Notes: generated by a model not told the origin, from the sequence alone. A DNA stretch of 64,000 nt from Paraburkholderia oxyphila NBRC 105797 (GCF_000685075.1 NZ_BAYD01000045.1:17910-81909), one strand, 5' to 3'. Counted from the stretch's first letter, positions 22,580 to 32,433 are shown. Numbers and translations: made by a program.

Positions 22580-24158
22580 CGAAACCGTCGATCTATCGCG
22601 CCTGCAGTTCGCGGTCACCGCGCTCTATCACTTCCTGTTCGTGCCGCTCACGCTGGGTCTGTCGTGGCTGCTCGTCATCATGGAATCGGTCTACGTGATG
22701 ACCGGCAAGCAGATCTACAAGGATATGACGCAGTTCTGGGGCAAGCTCTTCGCGATCAATTTCGTGATGGGCGTCACCACCGGCCTCACGATGGAATTCC
22801 AGTTCGGCACGAACTGGTCGTACTACTCGCACTACGTGGGCGATATCTTCGGCGTGCCGCTCGCCGTGGAGGGGTTGGCCGCCTTCTTCCTCGAATCGAC
22901 CTTCGTGGGCCTGTTCTTCTTCGGCTGGAACCGCATGACCAAGGGCGGGCATCTGCTCACGACGTTCTTCGTCGCGCTCGGCTCGAACCTTTCCGCGCTG
23001 TGGATTCTCGTCGCCAACGGCTGGATGCAGAACCCCGTGGGCGCCGCGTTCAACTACGAAACCATGCGCATGGAGCTCACGAGCCTCTTCCAGGTGATCT
23101 TCAACCCGGTCGCCCAGGTCAAGTTCGTGCACACGGTGTCGGCCGGCTATGTGACGGCGTCGATGTTCGTGCTCGGCATTTCGTCGTGGTATTTGCTGCG
23201 CCGCCGCGACGTGGACTTCGCGCTGCGCTCGTTCGCCATCGCCGCGGGCTTCGGCCTCGCGTCCACGCTCTGCGTGATCGTGCTCGGCGACGAATCGGGC
23301 TATCGCACCGGCGAAGTCCAGGAGATCAAGCTCGCCGCCATCGAAGCCGAATGGGACACGGCACCCGCACCGGCGCCGTTCACGCTGTTCGGCATCCCTA
23401 ACCAGCAGGAAGAGCGCACCGACTACGCGATCCGCATTCCCTACCTGATGGGGATCATCGCGACGCGCTCGATCGACGAACCGGTGATCGGGCTGAAGGA
23501 CCTGATGGGCCGCGCCGAAGTGCGGATCCAGAACGGCATGCTCGCCTACGCCGCGCTGCAAAAAATGAAGGAAGGCACCGCCGACACGGCCACACGTGAC
23601 GTATTCGACGCGCACAAGGCCGACCTCGGCTACGGCCTGCTCCTCAAGCAGTTCGCGCCGAACGTGGTCGACGCCACGCCCGAGCAGATCAAGGCCGCCG
23701 CGAAGCACTCGATTCCGCCCGTCGCTCCGGTGTTCTGGTCATTTCGCGTGATGGTGGGCCTCGGCATGCTGTTCCTCGCGACCTTCGTGCTCGCGTTCTG
23801 GTTCTGCGCGCAGCGCTCGCTGCTCAAGGACAACCGCCGCTGGTTCCTGAACTGGGTGGTGTGGGCGATTCCGCTGCCGTGGCTCGCCGCGGAATTCGGC
23901 TGGGTCGTCGCGGAGCTCGGCCGCCAGCCGTGGACCATCGCCGAAGTGCTGCCCACGCACCTCTCGGCGTCGAGCCTCGCGCCTGGCGACGTGTGGCTGA
24001 GCCTCGCGGGCTTCGTGGTGTTCTACACGGCGCTCTTCATCATCGAGATCACGCTGATGTTCAAGTACGCGCGGCTCGGCCCGTCGTCGCTGAACACAGG
24101 GCGCTACTTCCACGAGAAGGGCGCAATGGCCGCGGCGAGTGGCAATCGCGTCTCGTGA
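22569..24158 (+). CDS. cydA: Cytochrome bd ubiquinol oxidase subunit I
   Basis: 529-residue membrane subunit carrying hemes b558, b595 and d, oxidising quinol and reducing O2 with high affinity. It reads very close to E. coli CydA (LSRLQFAVTALYHFLFVPLTLG, GLTMEFQFGTNWSYYSHYVGDIFG, GDESGYRTGEVQ, GRQPWTIAEVLPT), including a long quinol-binding Q loop (PFTLFGIPNQQEERTDYAIRIPYLMGIIATRS), so it is the true bd type and not the short-loop cyanide-insensitive type. It is second in cydP-A-B-X. Confidence 0.97.
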   Translation: MPISETVDLSRLQFAVTALYHFLFVPLTLGLSWLLVIMESVYVMTGKQIYKDMTQFWGKLFAINFVMGVTTGLTMEFQFGTNWSYYSHYVGDIFGVPLAVEGLAAFFLESTFVGLFFFGWNRMTKGGHLLTTFFVALGSNLSALWILVANGWMQNPVGAAFNYETMRMELTSLFQVIFNPVAQVKFVHTVSAGYVTASMFVLGISSWYLLRRRDVDFALRSFAIAAGFGLASTLCVIVLGDESGYRTGEVQEIKLAAIEAEWDTAPAPAPFTLFGIPNQQEERTDYAIRIPYLMGIIATRSIDEPVIGLKDLMGRAEVRIQNGMLAYAALQKMKEGTADTATRDVFDAHKADLGYGLLLKQFAPNVVDATPEQIKAAAKHSIPPVAPVFWSFRVMVGLGMLFLATFVLAFWFCAQRSLLKDNRRWFLNWVVWAIPLPWLAAEFGWVVAELGRQPWTIAEVLPTHLSASSLAPGDVWLSLAGFVVFYTALFIIEITLMFKYARLGPSSLNTGRYFHEKGAMAAASGNRVS

Positions 24159-24213
24159 TGCAGGCCCGGAACGTGTCGCAAGACCCGCACAGGAAACACA
24201 CAGGAACCACACC

Positions 24214-25350
24214 ATGGACTACGCAACGCTCAAAGTGATCTGGTGGGTGCTGATCGGCGTGCTCTTGATCGGCTTCTCGCTCACCGACGGCTTCGACATG
24301 GGCGCCGCCGTGCTGCTGCCCTTCATCGGCAAGACCGATGCGGAGCGCCGCATCGTCATCAACACGGTCGGTGCGACCTGGGAAGGCAACCAGGTCTGGC
24401 TCATCACTGCGGGCGGCGCGATGTTCGCCGCCTGGCCGCTCGTTTATGCGGCGTCGTTCTCGGGCTTCTACTTCGCGATGCTGCTCGTGCTGTTCGCGCT
24501 CTTCTTCCGGCCCGTGGGCTTCGACTACCGCGGCAAGCGCGAGAACCCGAAGTGGCGCAACGCATGGGACTGGGCGCTCTTCATCGGCGGCTTCGTGCCG
24601 GCGCTCGTGTTCGGCGTGGCGTTCGGCAACCTGCTCGAAGGCGTGCCGTTCAGCTATGACTCCGACCTGCGCGTGACGTATCACGGCAGCTTCTTCGCGC
24701 TGCTCAATCCGTTCGCGCTCCTGTGCGGGCTCGTGAGCCTCACCATGCTCACCGCGCACGGCGCCGCGTTCGTGAAGCTGAAGAGCGAAGGCGTGGTGGC
24801 CGAACGCGCGTCGAAGGCACTGCGCATTGCCTCGGCGCTCGCCGTCGTGTTCTTCGTGGTGGCGGGCGCGCTCGTGGCGACGCTGATCGGCGGCTATACG
24901 ATCACGACGCCCGCGCCGTACGACTCCGTCGCCAATCCGCTGCTCAAGAGCGTCGAGCCCGGCGCGGGGCTGTGGATCAGCAACTACGGACTCTATCCGT
25001 GGATGGCCGCTGCGCCGATTCTCGGCATCCTCGGCGGCGCGATCGCATTCGTGCTGGCCGGCTCGCGGCTCGAAAAGACCGCCTTCCTCGGCACCTCGCT
25101 CCTGATCATCGGCGTGATTCTCACGGCGGGCTTCTCGATGTTTCCGTTCATCATGCCCTCGTCGCTGGACCCGCGTTCGAGCCTCACGGTGTGGGACTCC
25201 ACCTCCAGCAAGACCACGCTCGAAATCATGCTGGTGGCCGTGATCATCTTCCTGCCGATCGTGCTGGGCTACACCACCTGGGCGTATCGCATCATGCGCG
25301 GCAAGGTGACCCTCGAGGCCGTCGAGGACAAGCGCAATTCGCTGTATTGA
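24214..25350 (+). CDS. cydB: Cytochrome bd ubiquinol oxidase subunit II
   Basis: 378-residue partner of CydA with about eight membrane helices. MDYATLKVIWWVLIGVLLIGFSLTDGFDMGAAVLLPFIG at the N terminus, VGATWEGNQVWLITAGGAMFAAWP and SMFPFIMPSSLDPRSSLTVWDSTSS are strongly diagnostic of the E. coli-like CydB. The ATG at 24214 is chosen because upstream codons in the frame only mirror the end of cydA. The gap to cydA is 55 bp. Confidence 0.97.
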   Translation: MDYATLKVIWWVLIGVLLIGFSLTDGFDMGAAVLLPFIGKTDAERRIVINTVGATWEGNQVWLITAGGAMFAAWPLVYAASFSGFYFAMLLVLFALFFRPVGFDYRGKRENPKWRNAWDWALFIGGFVPALVFGVAFGNLLEGVPFSYDSDLRVTYHGSFFALLNPFALLCGLVSLTMLTAHGAAFVKLKSEGVVAERASKALRIASALAVVFFVVAGALVATLIGGYTITTPAPYDSVANPLLKSVEPGAGLWISNYGLYPWMAAAPILGILGGAIAFVLAGSRLEKTAFLGTSLLIIGVILTAGFSMFPFIMPSSLDPRSSLTVWDSTSSKTTLEIMLVAVIIFLPIVLGYTTWAYRIMRGKVTLEAVEDKRNSLY

Positions 25351-25408
25351 CCGAGTCGTGCAGCCCGGCGCGCCGGGCTGCATCGCCATTTACGCAGGAG
25401 TGGAAATC

Positions 25409-25522
25409 ATGTGGTACTTCACCTGGATACTGGGCATTGGCGTGGCGCTTGGCTTCGGCATCATCAATGTGATGTGGCTCGATCAGCAACGCAAAATGGA
25501 TGCAGCCGATAGCGGGGAGTAG
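25409..25522 (+). CDS. cydX: Cytochrome bd small subunit CydX
   Basis: 37-residue single-helix protein MWYFTWILGIGVALGFGI followed by INVMWLDQQRKMD. The W-Y-F-x-W-I-L-G start and the helix are the hallmark of CydX/YbgT, which stabilises the hemes of cytochrome bd. The ribosome-binding site is GGAG (25397-25400) before the ATG. It closes the cyd operon 58 bp after cydB and is followed by a terminator. Confidence 0.95.
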   Translation: MWYFTWILGIGVALGFGIINVMWLDQQRKMDAADSGE

Positions 25523-25556
25523 GGCTTTGGGCGGGCGGCGTGCAAACGCACGAGAC

Positions 25557-25587
25557 ATAAAAAAACCGGCAAGCGCCGGTTTTTTTG
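25557..25587. terminator. Bidirectional terminator between cydX and nagE
   Basis: ACCGGC (25565-25570), loop AAGC, GCCGGT (25575-25580), flanked by an A-run and a T-run; shared by the convergent cyd and nag operons. Confidence 0.88.
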
Positions 25588-25601
25588 CAACAAGAGACCG
25601 C

Positions 25602-27377
25602 TCAGGCCGCCTGCAACGCAAGCTCACGCGCGTAACGCTGCGCCGCGTCGCCCACGACGATATGCAGCGTATCCGCCGACACCCAGGCCACATCGAGCGC
25701 GCCAAGCTGCGCACGGTCAACCGCGGCGGGGTCGCGCAGGATCACGCGCAAACGCGTGACCGCGACCGCGTCGATCGACACGATGTTCGCCGCGCCGCCC
25801 AACACCGCCAGCCAGCGCGACGGGTTCGGATCGAGCGGACCGGCTGCCTGCACCGGCTGAGCGGCAGACTGCGAGACTGACTGTGAAGCGGACTGTGAAG
25901 CCGGCTGCGCCGCCGGCACCGCCTTGGCCGCGGCTGCCGCCGGGCGCCCGCTGGCAATCTCGCGACGGATTTCATCGGCGATCATGTCGGCTTCCGGCCC
26001 GATGATGACCTGCACGCTCTCGCCGCCGCGCTTGAGCACGCCACGCGCGCCGATGGCCTTCAGCGCCGGCTCCGACACATGCGCCGGGTCCGACACCGTG
26101 AGACGCAGACGCGTCGTGCACGCATCGACCACCTTCAGGTTGGCCGCGCCGCCGAGCGCATCGATATAGCGCGCCGCACGCGACAACGACGTGGCAGCGG
26201 CCGCGCCACCCGCCGGCACTTCCACGCCCGACATCGACGAGGCGATTGCCGTGTCGCCAACCGAAGCTTCGCGGCCCGGCGTCGGCAGATTGAAGCGGCG
26301 GATGAAGAAGCGGAACAGCGCGTAGTAGACCACCGCATACGCAATGCCGAGCGGAATCGCTTCCCAGCCGTGCGTGGAGAGGCCGTAGTTCAGCACGTAG
26401 TCGATCGCGCCCGCCGAGAACGTGAAGCCGAGCTTGATGCCGAGCAACGAGCAAATGGCGAGCGACAGACCCGTGAGCACGGCGTGGATGCCGTACAGCA
26501 CCGGCGCGAGGAACATGAAGGTGAACTCGATCGGCTCGGTCACGCCCGTGAGGAACGAAGTGAGTGCCATCGAGAGCAGCAGGCCGCCCACCATCGCGCG
26601 GCGTTCCTTGGGCGCCTCGTGCAGCATCGCGAGACACGCGGCCGGCAGGCCGAACATCATCACCGGGAAGAAGCCGGCCATGAAGCTGCCCGCGGTGGGG
26701 TCGCCCGCGAAGAAGCGGTGCAGGTCGCCGGTCACGGCCGCGCCGCCGGCGGCGGGCGTGAACGAGCCGAACACGAACCACACGAGCGAGTTCAGGATGT
26801 GATGGAGACCGGTCACGAGCAGCAGACGGTTCAGCAATCCGTAGACGAACGTGCCGACCGCGCCCGCCGTGGTGAGCCAGTGGCCCGCCGTGTCGATCAC
26901 GTGCTGCACCGGCCCCCACGCATAGCCGAACACGATGCCGAGCACCACGCACACGAGCCCTGTGACGATCGGCACGAAGCGCTTGCCGCCGAAGAAGGCA
27001 AGGAACTCGGGCAGCTTGATGTCCTTGAAGCGGTTGTACAGCATCCCCGCCACGACGCCGGCCACCACGCCCGAGAGCACGCCCATGTTGAGCTTGTCGT
27101 TGATGTCCTTCATCACGGCGGTCTCGACCAGATAGCCGAGTGCGCCCGCGAGCGCCGCAACGCCGTTATTGTCTTTCGCGAAACCCACCGCGATGCCGAT
27201 TGCGAACAAGAGCGGCAGATTGTCAAAGATCGCGCCGCCTGCGTCGGCGATGATCTTGATGTTGAGCATGTCGGCCTGCCCGAAGCGCAGCAGGATGCCG
27301 GCCACCGGCAGCACTGCGATCGGGAGCATCAGCGCGCGGCCGAGGCTCTGAATCTTGAGAAACGGATTGCCATCCAT
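25602..27377 (-). CDS. nagE: PTS N-acetylglucosamine permease, EIICB with extra EIIB-like domain
   Basis: 591-residue inner-membrane GlcNAc transporter and phosphoryl carrier. EIIC spans residues 1 to about 375 (GLHHILNSLVWFVFGSF, FFPVMMFGLPAACLAMLHEAP, GVTEPIEFTFMFLAPVLY). A normal EIIB domain follows with phospho-Cys420 in DACTTRLRLTV. After an Ala/Gln/Ser-rich linker (about 480-515) there is a second EIIB-like domain (about 520-591) with TRLRVIL and VVG but no cysteine, so it cannot carry phosphate in the usual way. GGAGG precedes the ATG at 27377. Last gene of the nag operon, after nagF. Confidence 0.92.
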   Translation of the reverse strand: MDGNPFLKIQSLGRALMLPIAVLPVAGILLRFGQADMLNIKIIADAGGAIFDNLPLLFAIGIAVGFAKDNNGVAALAGALGYLVETAVMKDINDKLNMGVLSGVVAGVVAGMLYNRFKDIKLPEFLAFFGGKRFVPIVTGLVCVVLGIVFGYAWGPVQHVIDTAGHWLTTAGAVGTFVYGLLNRLLLVTGLHHILNSLVWFVFGSFTPAAGGAAVTGDLHRFFAGDPTAGSFMAGFFPVMMFGLPAACLAMLHEAPKERRAMVGGLLLSMALTSFLTGVTEPIEFTFMFLAPVLYGIHAVLTGLSLAICSLLGIKLGFTFSAGAIDYVLNYGLSTHGWEAIPLGIAYAVVYYALFRFFIRRFNLPTPGREASVGDTAIASSMSGVEVPAGGAAAATSLSRAARYIDALGGAANLKVVDACTTRLRLTVSDPAHVSEPALKAIGARGVLKRGGESVQVIIGPEADMIADEIRREIASGRPAAAAAKAVPAAQPASQSASQSVSQSAAQPVQAAGPLDPNPSRWLAVLGGAANIVSIDAVAVTRLRVILRDPAAVDRAQLGALDVAWVSADTLHIVVGDAAQRYARELALQAA

Positions 27378-27553
27378 TGAACTGCCTCCAGTCCCTGTCT
27401 CTTGCGTGACGAAAGTGAGGTGAATAAGCCCGGCACGCGATCGCTGCGCCCGCCGGTGTGGGGTTATCAAGGAAACCGAATGATTGTGGTGCTATCAACT
27501 ACCCGAGAGGTGAGTGGCCAATCGCTCAGCCACTCACGAGATCAAGCGATCAA

Positions 27554-30199
27554 TCAATCGAGCGGCCAGTGCGCACGGCTCGCCGCGCGCACCGCCTGCG
27601 CCGACTCCAGCGCGAGGACCTCGAATGCACGCTCGCGGCACTGGCTGTAATCGAGCTTGCGCACGCGCGCCTTGATCGACGGCACGGAAACCGGATCGAC
27701 CGACAGCTCGGTGACACCGAGGCCGATGAGCAGCGGCACCGCGAGCGGGTCGCCCGCCAGCGCGCCGCACACGCCCACCCACTTGCCATGCTTGTTCGCG
27801 CCCTCCACCGCGACGGAGACGAGACGCAGCACGGCGGGATGCAGGCCGTCGGCCTGCGCCGCCAGATCGGGCTGGCAGCGATCCATCGCGAGCGTGTATT
27901 GCGTGAGATCGTTGGTGCCGATCGAGAGGAAATCGGCGTGGCGCGCGAGCTGGTCGGCCAGCAGCGCCGCCGAGGGCACCTCGATCATCACGCCCACCTC
28001 GATGCGGCCCGTGCGGCCCGCTTCGCGTGCAAACGTGTCGATGCGCTCGCGCAGGCGCACGAGCTCGCCCACGTCGGTGACCATCGGCAGCAGGATGCGC
28101 ACGGCGCCCATCGGCTCGACTGCGAGCAGCCCGCGCAACTGGTCGTCGAGCAGATCGGGGCGCACCTGCGCGAGGCGGATGCCGCGCAGGCCCAGCGCGG
28201 GGTTCGGCTCGGGCGGCAGCGTCAGATAGTCGACTTCCTTGTCCGCGCCGACGTCGAGCGTGCGGATGATCGCCGTGCGTCCGCCCAGTGCCTCGGCGAT
28301 CGCCTGGTAGCCCTCGCGATGCTCGTCCACCGTCGGCGCCGCCTGGCGATGGATGAACATGAGCTCGGTGCGCAGCAGGCCCACGGAATCCGCGCCGTTC
28401 TCCACTGCGGTGCGCGCGTCCTCGAGCGTCGCGATATTCGCCGCGACTTCGACTGCGTGGCCGTCGCGCGTGGCTGCGGCCTCATGCGAGGTACGCCGGT
28501 TCGCCTCACGCACGCCGGCAAGGCGCTGCTTTTCGGCGCGGGCGCGTTCGACGTCCTGCGGGCTCGGCGCGAAGGCGAGGCTGCCGGCGCCCGCGTCCAC
28601 CACCACCTGGGTGCCTTCTTCGATCTTGTGCAAGGCGTCGCCGAGCGCGACGAGTGCCGGAATGCCCGCCTGGCGCGCGATGATCGCAGCGTGCGAGGTC
28701 GCGCCGCCGCGCGCCATCACGAGCGCGGTCACGCGCTTGCGGTCGAGCGAGGCGAGGTCGGAGGGCGTGAATTCGTCGGCGGCGAGCACGGCTTCTTCGG
28801 GCAGCTCGCGCTGGGCCGCGCCCATCGCGTTGCCTGCGCCGCTTGCGTTCGCGAGCGCGCGCAGCACGCGCTTTTCGAGGTCTCGCAGATCGGCGGCGCG
28901 CTCCGCGAGCAGCGGGTCGTCCACCTTGCCGAGCACCGCGATCTGCTCGCGGATCGAGGCGCGCCACGCAAAGCCCGCGCTCTTGCCGAGGCTGATGAGG
29001 TCACGCGCGGCGTCGACCAGCGTCGGGTCTTCGAGCAGCACGCGATGCATCTGGAAGATGCCCGCTTCGCCGATCGCGCCGCGCTGCGAGGCTGCGCGCA
29101 CGGAGGCGTCCAGCTCGCCGTCGACGGACGCGACGGCCTTGTCGAGCAGACGGCTCTCCGCCGACGAAGGGCCGCTCGCGAGCTCGGACGGCTCGAGTTC
29201 GGCGTCGTCCCAGCGCACCAGCTTGCCGACGGCCACGCCAGGCGCCGCACATACGCCGATCAGCGTACCTGGCGCGCTTCGCGGGGCTTGCTGCGCGGCA
29301 ACGCCAGCGCCAGCCGTGCTAGCCACGGGGGCAACCACCGGCGCCGGCGACAGTTGCCGCGCGGGCGCCTCGCCGCCTTCGCCCGGCGCTTCGCGCAGGA
29401 GCTCGTTAGCGACGGCATCGACAGCCTTCTGCGCCTCATGGCCCAAGCCGACGAGTTCGATGGTCGCGCCCTCGCCCGCGCCCAGCCCGAGCAGGCCCAC
29501 CACGCTTTCGATGGCGGCCTTGCGCTCGCCGTAGCGCACTTCCACGCACGCATCGATCCCGCGCACCGCTTCGCGCGCACGCGCCGCAGGGCGCGCATGG
29601 AGGCCGCCCGCATGCGTGAGCGTCACGCTGCGGCGCGCTTCGTTGGTCACCACCTCCACGGGGCCTGCGGCGGCCACGGCGCCGTCACGCGCACGCAACA
29701 CGAGGAGCGGCGTCTCGCCGGCCTCGGCATGGCTCGCGTAGCCCGCGCGGTCGACGACTTCGAACGCATCGGAGTTCGCCACCGCGATCACGGAGACGAG
29801 GCTGGGCGCGTTGCACGCCACCACGTCGAGATCGAATTCGATCAGCAGGTCGCCACGGCGCACCTGGGCGCCCTGCTCGACCTTCGGCGCAAAGCCCTTG
29901 CCGTTCAGCTCGACCGTGTCGATGCCGATATGCACGAGCACCTGCGCGCCTTCGGCGGTCTGCAGCGTGACGGCGTGACCGGTGCGCGCGAGGTGCATGA
30001 CCGTGCCGTCGCACGGCGAAACGAGCCGGCCGACCAGCGGATCGACGCCGATGCCGTCGCCGAACAGGCCTTCCGAAAACACCGGATCGGGCACGGAGGC
30101 GAGCGGCACGACCGGGCCGCTCAGCGGCGCGATCAAAACGATACGACCTTCTGTGGCATTGTCCGGGCTCATCAGGCGGGACTCCTGGATGCGTTCCAT
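27554..30199 (-). CDS. nagF: PTS EIIA(Glc-type)-HPr-EI fusion (phosphoenolpyruvate-protein phosphotransferase)
   Basis: 881-residue fusion carrying the whole soluble phosphorelay for the GlcNAc permease. EIIA (about 20-165) has His75 and His90 in TGHAVTL and VLVHIGID, the same spacing as E. coli EIIA-Glc; HPr (about 188-275) has phospho-His201 in GGLHARPAA and Ser232 at the position of the HPr regulatory serine; EI (about 310-881) has active His503 in GGATSHAAIIARQ and the C-terminal PEP-binding VCGALAGDP. Start at 30199 leaves 12 bp to the previous stop; ATG at 30172 with AGGAG upstream is an alternative. Confidence 0.93.
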   Translation of the reverse strand: MERIQESRLMSPDNATEGRIVLIAPLSGPVVPLASVPDPVFSEGLFGDGIGVDPLVGRLVSPCDGTVMHLARTGHAVTLQTAEGAQVLVHIGIDTVELNGKGFAPKVEQGAQVRRGDLLIEFDLDVVACNAPSLVSVIAVANSDAFEVVDRAGYASHAEAGETPLLVLRARDGAVAAAGPVEVVTNEARRSVTLTHAGGLHARPAARAREAVRGIDACVEVRYGERKAAIESVVGLLGLGAGEGATIELVGLGHEAQKAVDAVANELLREAPGEGGEAPARQLSPAPVVAPVASTAGAGVAAQQAPRSAPGTLIGVCAAPGVAVGKLVRWDDAELEPSELASGPSSAESRLLDKAVASVDGELDASVRAASQRGAIGEAGIFQMHRVLLEDPTLVDAARDLISLGKSAGFAWRASIREQIAVLGKVDDPLLAERAADLRDLEKRVLRALANASGAGNAMGAAQRELPEEAVLAADEFTPSDLASLDRKRVTALVMARGGATSHAAIIARQAGIPALVALGDALHKIEEGTQVVVDAGAGSLAFAPSPQDVERARAEKQRLAGVREANRRTSHEAAATRDGHAVEVAANIATLEDARTAVENGADSVGLLRTELMFIHRQAAPTVDEHREGYQAIAEALGGRTAIIRTLDVGADKEVDYLTLPPEPNPALGLRGIRLAQVRPDLLDDQLRGLLAVEPMGAVRILLPMVTDVGELVRLRERIDTFAREAGRTGRIEVGVMIEVPSAALLADQLARHADFLSIGTNDLTQYTLAMDRCQPDLAAQADGLHPAVLRLVSVAVEGANKHGKWVGVCGALAGDPLAVPLLIGLGVTELSVDPVSVPSIKARVRKLDYSQCRERAFEVLALESAQAVRAASRAHWPLD

Positions 30200-30211
30200 C
30201 AGCGTTCCAAT

Positions 30212-31219
30212 CTAGTGGGTTTCGGTGACTTTGTTCAGGTAGCGCGGCTCGTCAGGGTTGCGGCCGCGCGCGGCGGCGAGACTCGCCGCCATCACGTAGA
30301 ACGAAAGAATGGCGGCGATCGGATCGAGCGCCGGGTCGGCCGTCGTCACGAGCGGCAGCGTGGCCTCCGGCACGTCGGCGGGCGCGGCGAGCAGCACGCG
30401 CGCGCCGCGCTTTTGCATGTCGCGCGCGAGCTGCACGAGGCCCGCCTGCTCCGGTCCGCGCGGGGCGAACACGAGCAGCGGATAATCGCGGTCGATCAGC
30501 TCCATCGGGCCGTGGCGCACTTCGGCGCTCGAGAACGCTTCGGCCTGGATGCCCGAGGTCTCCTTGAGCTTGAGCGCCGCTTCCTGCGCGATGGCAAGAC
30601 CCGGGCCGCGGCCGATCACGATCATCTGCGAGACGTCGCGCAGCTCGTCCACGGCCCGCGACCAGTCGAGCGCGCCCGCGCGGTCGAGCGCCGCCGGCAG
30701 TGCGCGCACGGCGTCGAGGAACGCGGCGTCGCGCTGCCAGAACGCCACGAGCTGCGCCGACATCGCGAGCATCGCGATATAGCTCTTGGTGGCCGCGACG
30801 CTCAGTTCGGGGCCCGCGAGCAGCGGCAGTTCGTTGCCCGCGGCTTCGGCGAGCGGCGAGCCGCCCACGTTGACCATGGCCGCCGTGAGCGCGCCCGCGT
30901 CGTGCAGGGCGCGCATCGTGGCGACAAGGTCAGGACTCCTGCCCGATTGGGAAAAAGCAAGGGCAAACTGGCCCTTTACGCGTAATGGCGCCTGTTGCAG
31001 CGTCGCGATCGACATGGGAATCGAGGCAACCGGCACGCCGATGCGGCTCATCGTGAGCGAGGCGAAATAGCTCGCCGCGTGGTCCGAGCTGCCGCGTGCG
31101 ACCGTGAGCGCGACGTGGCGCGGCTCGGCCTCGAGCGCGCGGGCGAGCGCCTCGACACGCGAGGTGTCGGCGAGCTGCGCGGCGACGACGCCGGCCGAGG
31201 CCAGCGCTTCTTTAAGCAT
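30212..31219 (-). CDS. SIS-domain glucosamine-6-phosphate deaminase (NagB-II type)
   Basis: 335-residue protein of two sugar isomerase (SIS) domains, resembling the isomerase half of GlmS without the glutaminase domain. ARGSSDHAASYFASL, AFSQSGRSPDLV, VAATKSYIAMLAM and SAEVRHGPMELI are SIS landmarks. In nag operons this replaces NagB, converting GlcN-6-P to fructose-6-P and ammonia; that role is inferred from context. Its start overlaps the nagA stop by 8 bases, indicating coupled translation. Confidence 0.88.
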   Translation of the reverse strand: MLKEALASAGVVAAQLADTSRVEALARALEAEPRHVALTVARGSSDHAASYFASLTMSRIGVPVASIPMSIATLQQAPLRVKGQFALAFSQSGRSPDLVATMRALHDAGALTAAMVNVGGSPLAEAAGNELPLLAGPELSVAATKSYIAMLAMSAQLVAFWQRDAAFLDAVRALPAALDRAGALDWSRAVDELRDVSQMIVIGRGPGLAIAQEAALKLKETSGIQAEAFSSAEVRHGPMELIDRDYPLLVFAPRGPEQAGLVQLARDMQKRGARVLLAAPADVPEATLPLVTTADPALDPIAAILSFYVMAASLAAARGRNPDEPRYLNKVTETH

Positions 31220-32315
31220 ATTCGACAATCGATTCTCCTTCGACGTAGGTCGCGGTAAGCGTGAGTTCGCGGTCGAACACGTTGGCATCGGCCCATGCGC
31301 CGCGCGCGAGGCGGCCACGGTCTTCGATGCCGAGATAGTCGGCCGCGTAGCGCGACAGGCGCGCGGAAACATCTGCGATGGGCAGGCCGAGCGAAACGAG
31401 ATTGCGCAAGGCCTGGTCCATGGTGAGGGTGCTGCCAGCGAGCGTGCCATCCGCGAGACGCACACCGCCGAGGCATTTGGTCACGTGCTGGCTGCCGAGG
31501 CGGTATTCGCCGTCGGGCATGCCGGTGGCCGAGGTGCTGTCGGTCACGACGTAGAGGCGCGGAATGGCGCGCAGCGCCGCGCGGATCGCGCCCGGATGCA
31601 CGTGCAGCAGGTCGGGGATGATCTCCGCGTATTCCGCGTGGGCGAGCGCGGCGCCGACCAGACCCGGGTTGCGGTGATGCAGCGGCGACATCGCATTGAA
31701 GAGGTGCGTGAAGCCACACGCACCGTGCTTGAGCGCGGCGACGGCATCGTCGTAGGTCGCGAGCGAGTGGCCGAGCTGCACGCGCACGCCGCGCGCCGCC
31801 ATCTCGCCGATGATCTCGATATGGCCCGCGATTTCCGGGGCCACGGTCACCACGCGGATCGGCGCGATCGACAGATACTTGAGCACTTCGTCGAGCACGG
31901 CGGACACGGCCGCGTCGGGTTGCGCGCCGAGCTTGCCCGGATTGATGTACGGCCCTTCAAGGTGCACGCCCAGCACGCGCGCGCCGCCCGGCGTGCGCCG
32001 GCGCGCCACGTCGCCGAGACCCGCGACCACGCTCATCAGTTCGTCGCGCGGCGCGGTCATGGTGGTGGCGAGCAGGCTCGTCGTGCCGTAGCGCGCGTGG
32101 GTGCGCGCGATGGTTTCGATGGCGTCGCCCGCTTCCATGACGTCGGCGCCGCCGCCGCCGTGCACGTGCAAGTCGATGAAGCCCGGCAGGATGTAGGGCT
32201 CGTCGTTCTTCGCCGGATCGACGGCCTCGCCCTCGATCGACCTGATGCGTCCGTTTTCGAACGTCAGCGTGCCGTTGATCCAGCCACCCGGGGTGAGAAT
32301 GTTTCCGCTCAGCAT
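31212..32315 (-). CDS. nagA: N-acetylglucosamine-6-phosphate deacetylase
   Basis: 367-residue amidohydrolase removing acetate from GlcNAc-6-P. The metal-binding start PGFIDLHVHGGGGADVME, the conserved Glu in VLGVHLEGPYINPGKLGAQ, HLFNAMSPLHHRNPG and the catalytic Asp in VTDSTSATG are all intact. It is second in the operon after the GntR regulator (118 bp gap) and overlaps the deaminase gene. Confidence 0.95.
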   Translation of the reverse strand: MLSGNILTPGGWINGTLTFENGRIRSIEGEAVDPAKNDEPYILPGFIDLHVHGGGGADVMEAGDAIETIARTHARYGTTSLLATTMTAPRDELMSVVAGLGDVARRRTPGGARVLGVHLEGPYINPGKLGAQPDAAVSAVLDEVLKYLSIAPIRVVTVAPEIAGHIEIIGEMAARGVRVQLGHSLATYDDAVAALKHGACGFTHLFNAMSPLHHRNPGLVGAALAHAEYAEIIPDLLHVHPGAIRAALRAIPRLYVVTDSTSATGMPDGEYRLGSQHVTKCLGGVRLADGTLAGSTLTMDQALRNLVSLGLPIADVSARLSRYAADYLGIEDRGRLARGAWADANVFDRELTLTATYVEGESIVEYA

Positions 32316-32433
32316 GAGATTTTTCCGATTTTGCGCACGACAAATTGGGGTGCGCGATGAGTCGTGACGGTGACGTGCATGAGAGATTCGTGGCGCGGCG
32401 TTCCGTTCCCGCGAGCCGTCTTCGCTACTGCGT

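Noticed and set aside
27458..30985. 1175-codon open frame on the plus strand
   Set aside because: Antisense to nagF and the SIS deaminase gene. Composition (Arg, Ala, His, Glu) is that of a mirrored GC-rich gene, and no domain is seen.
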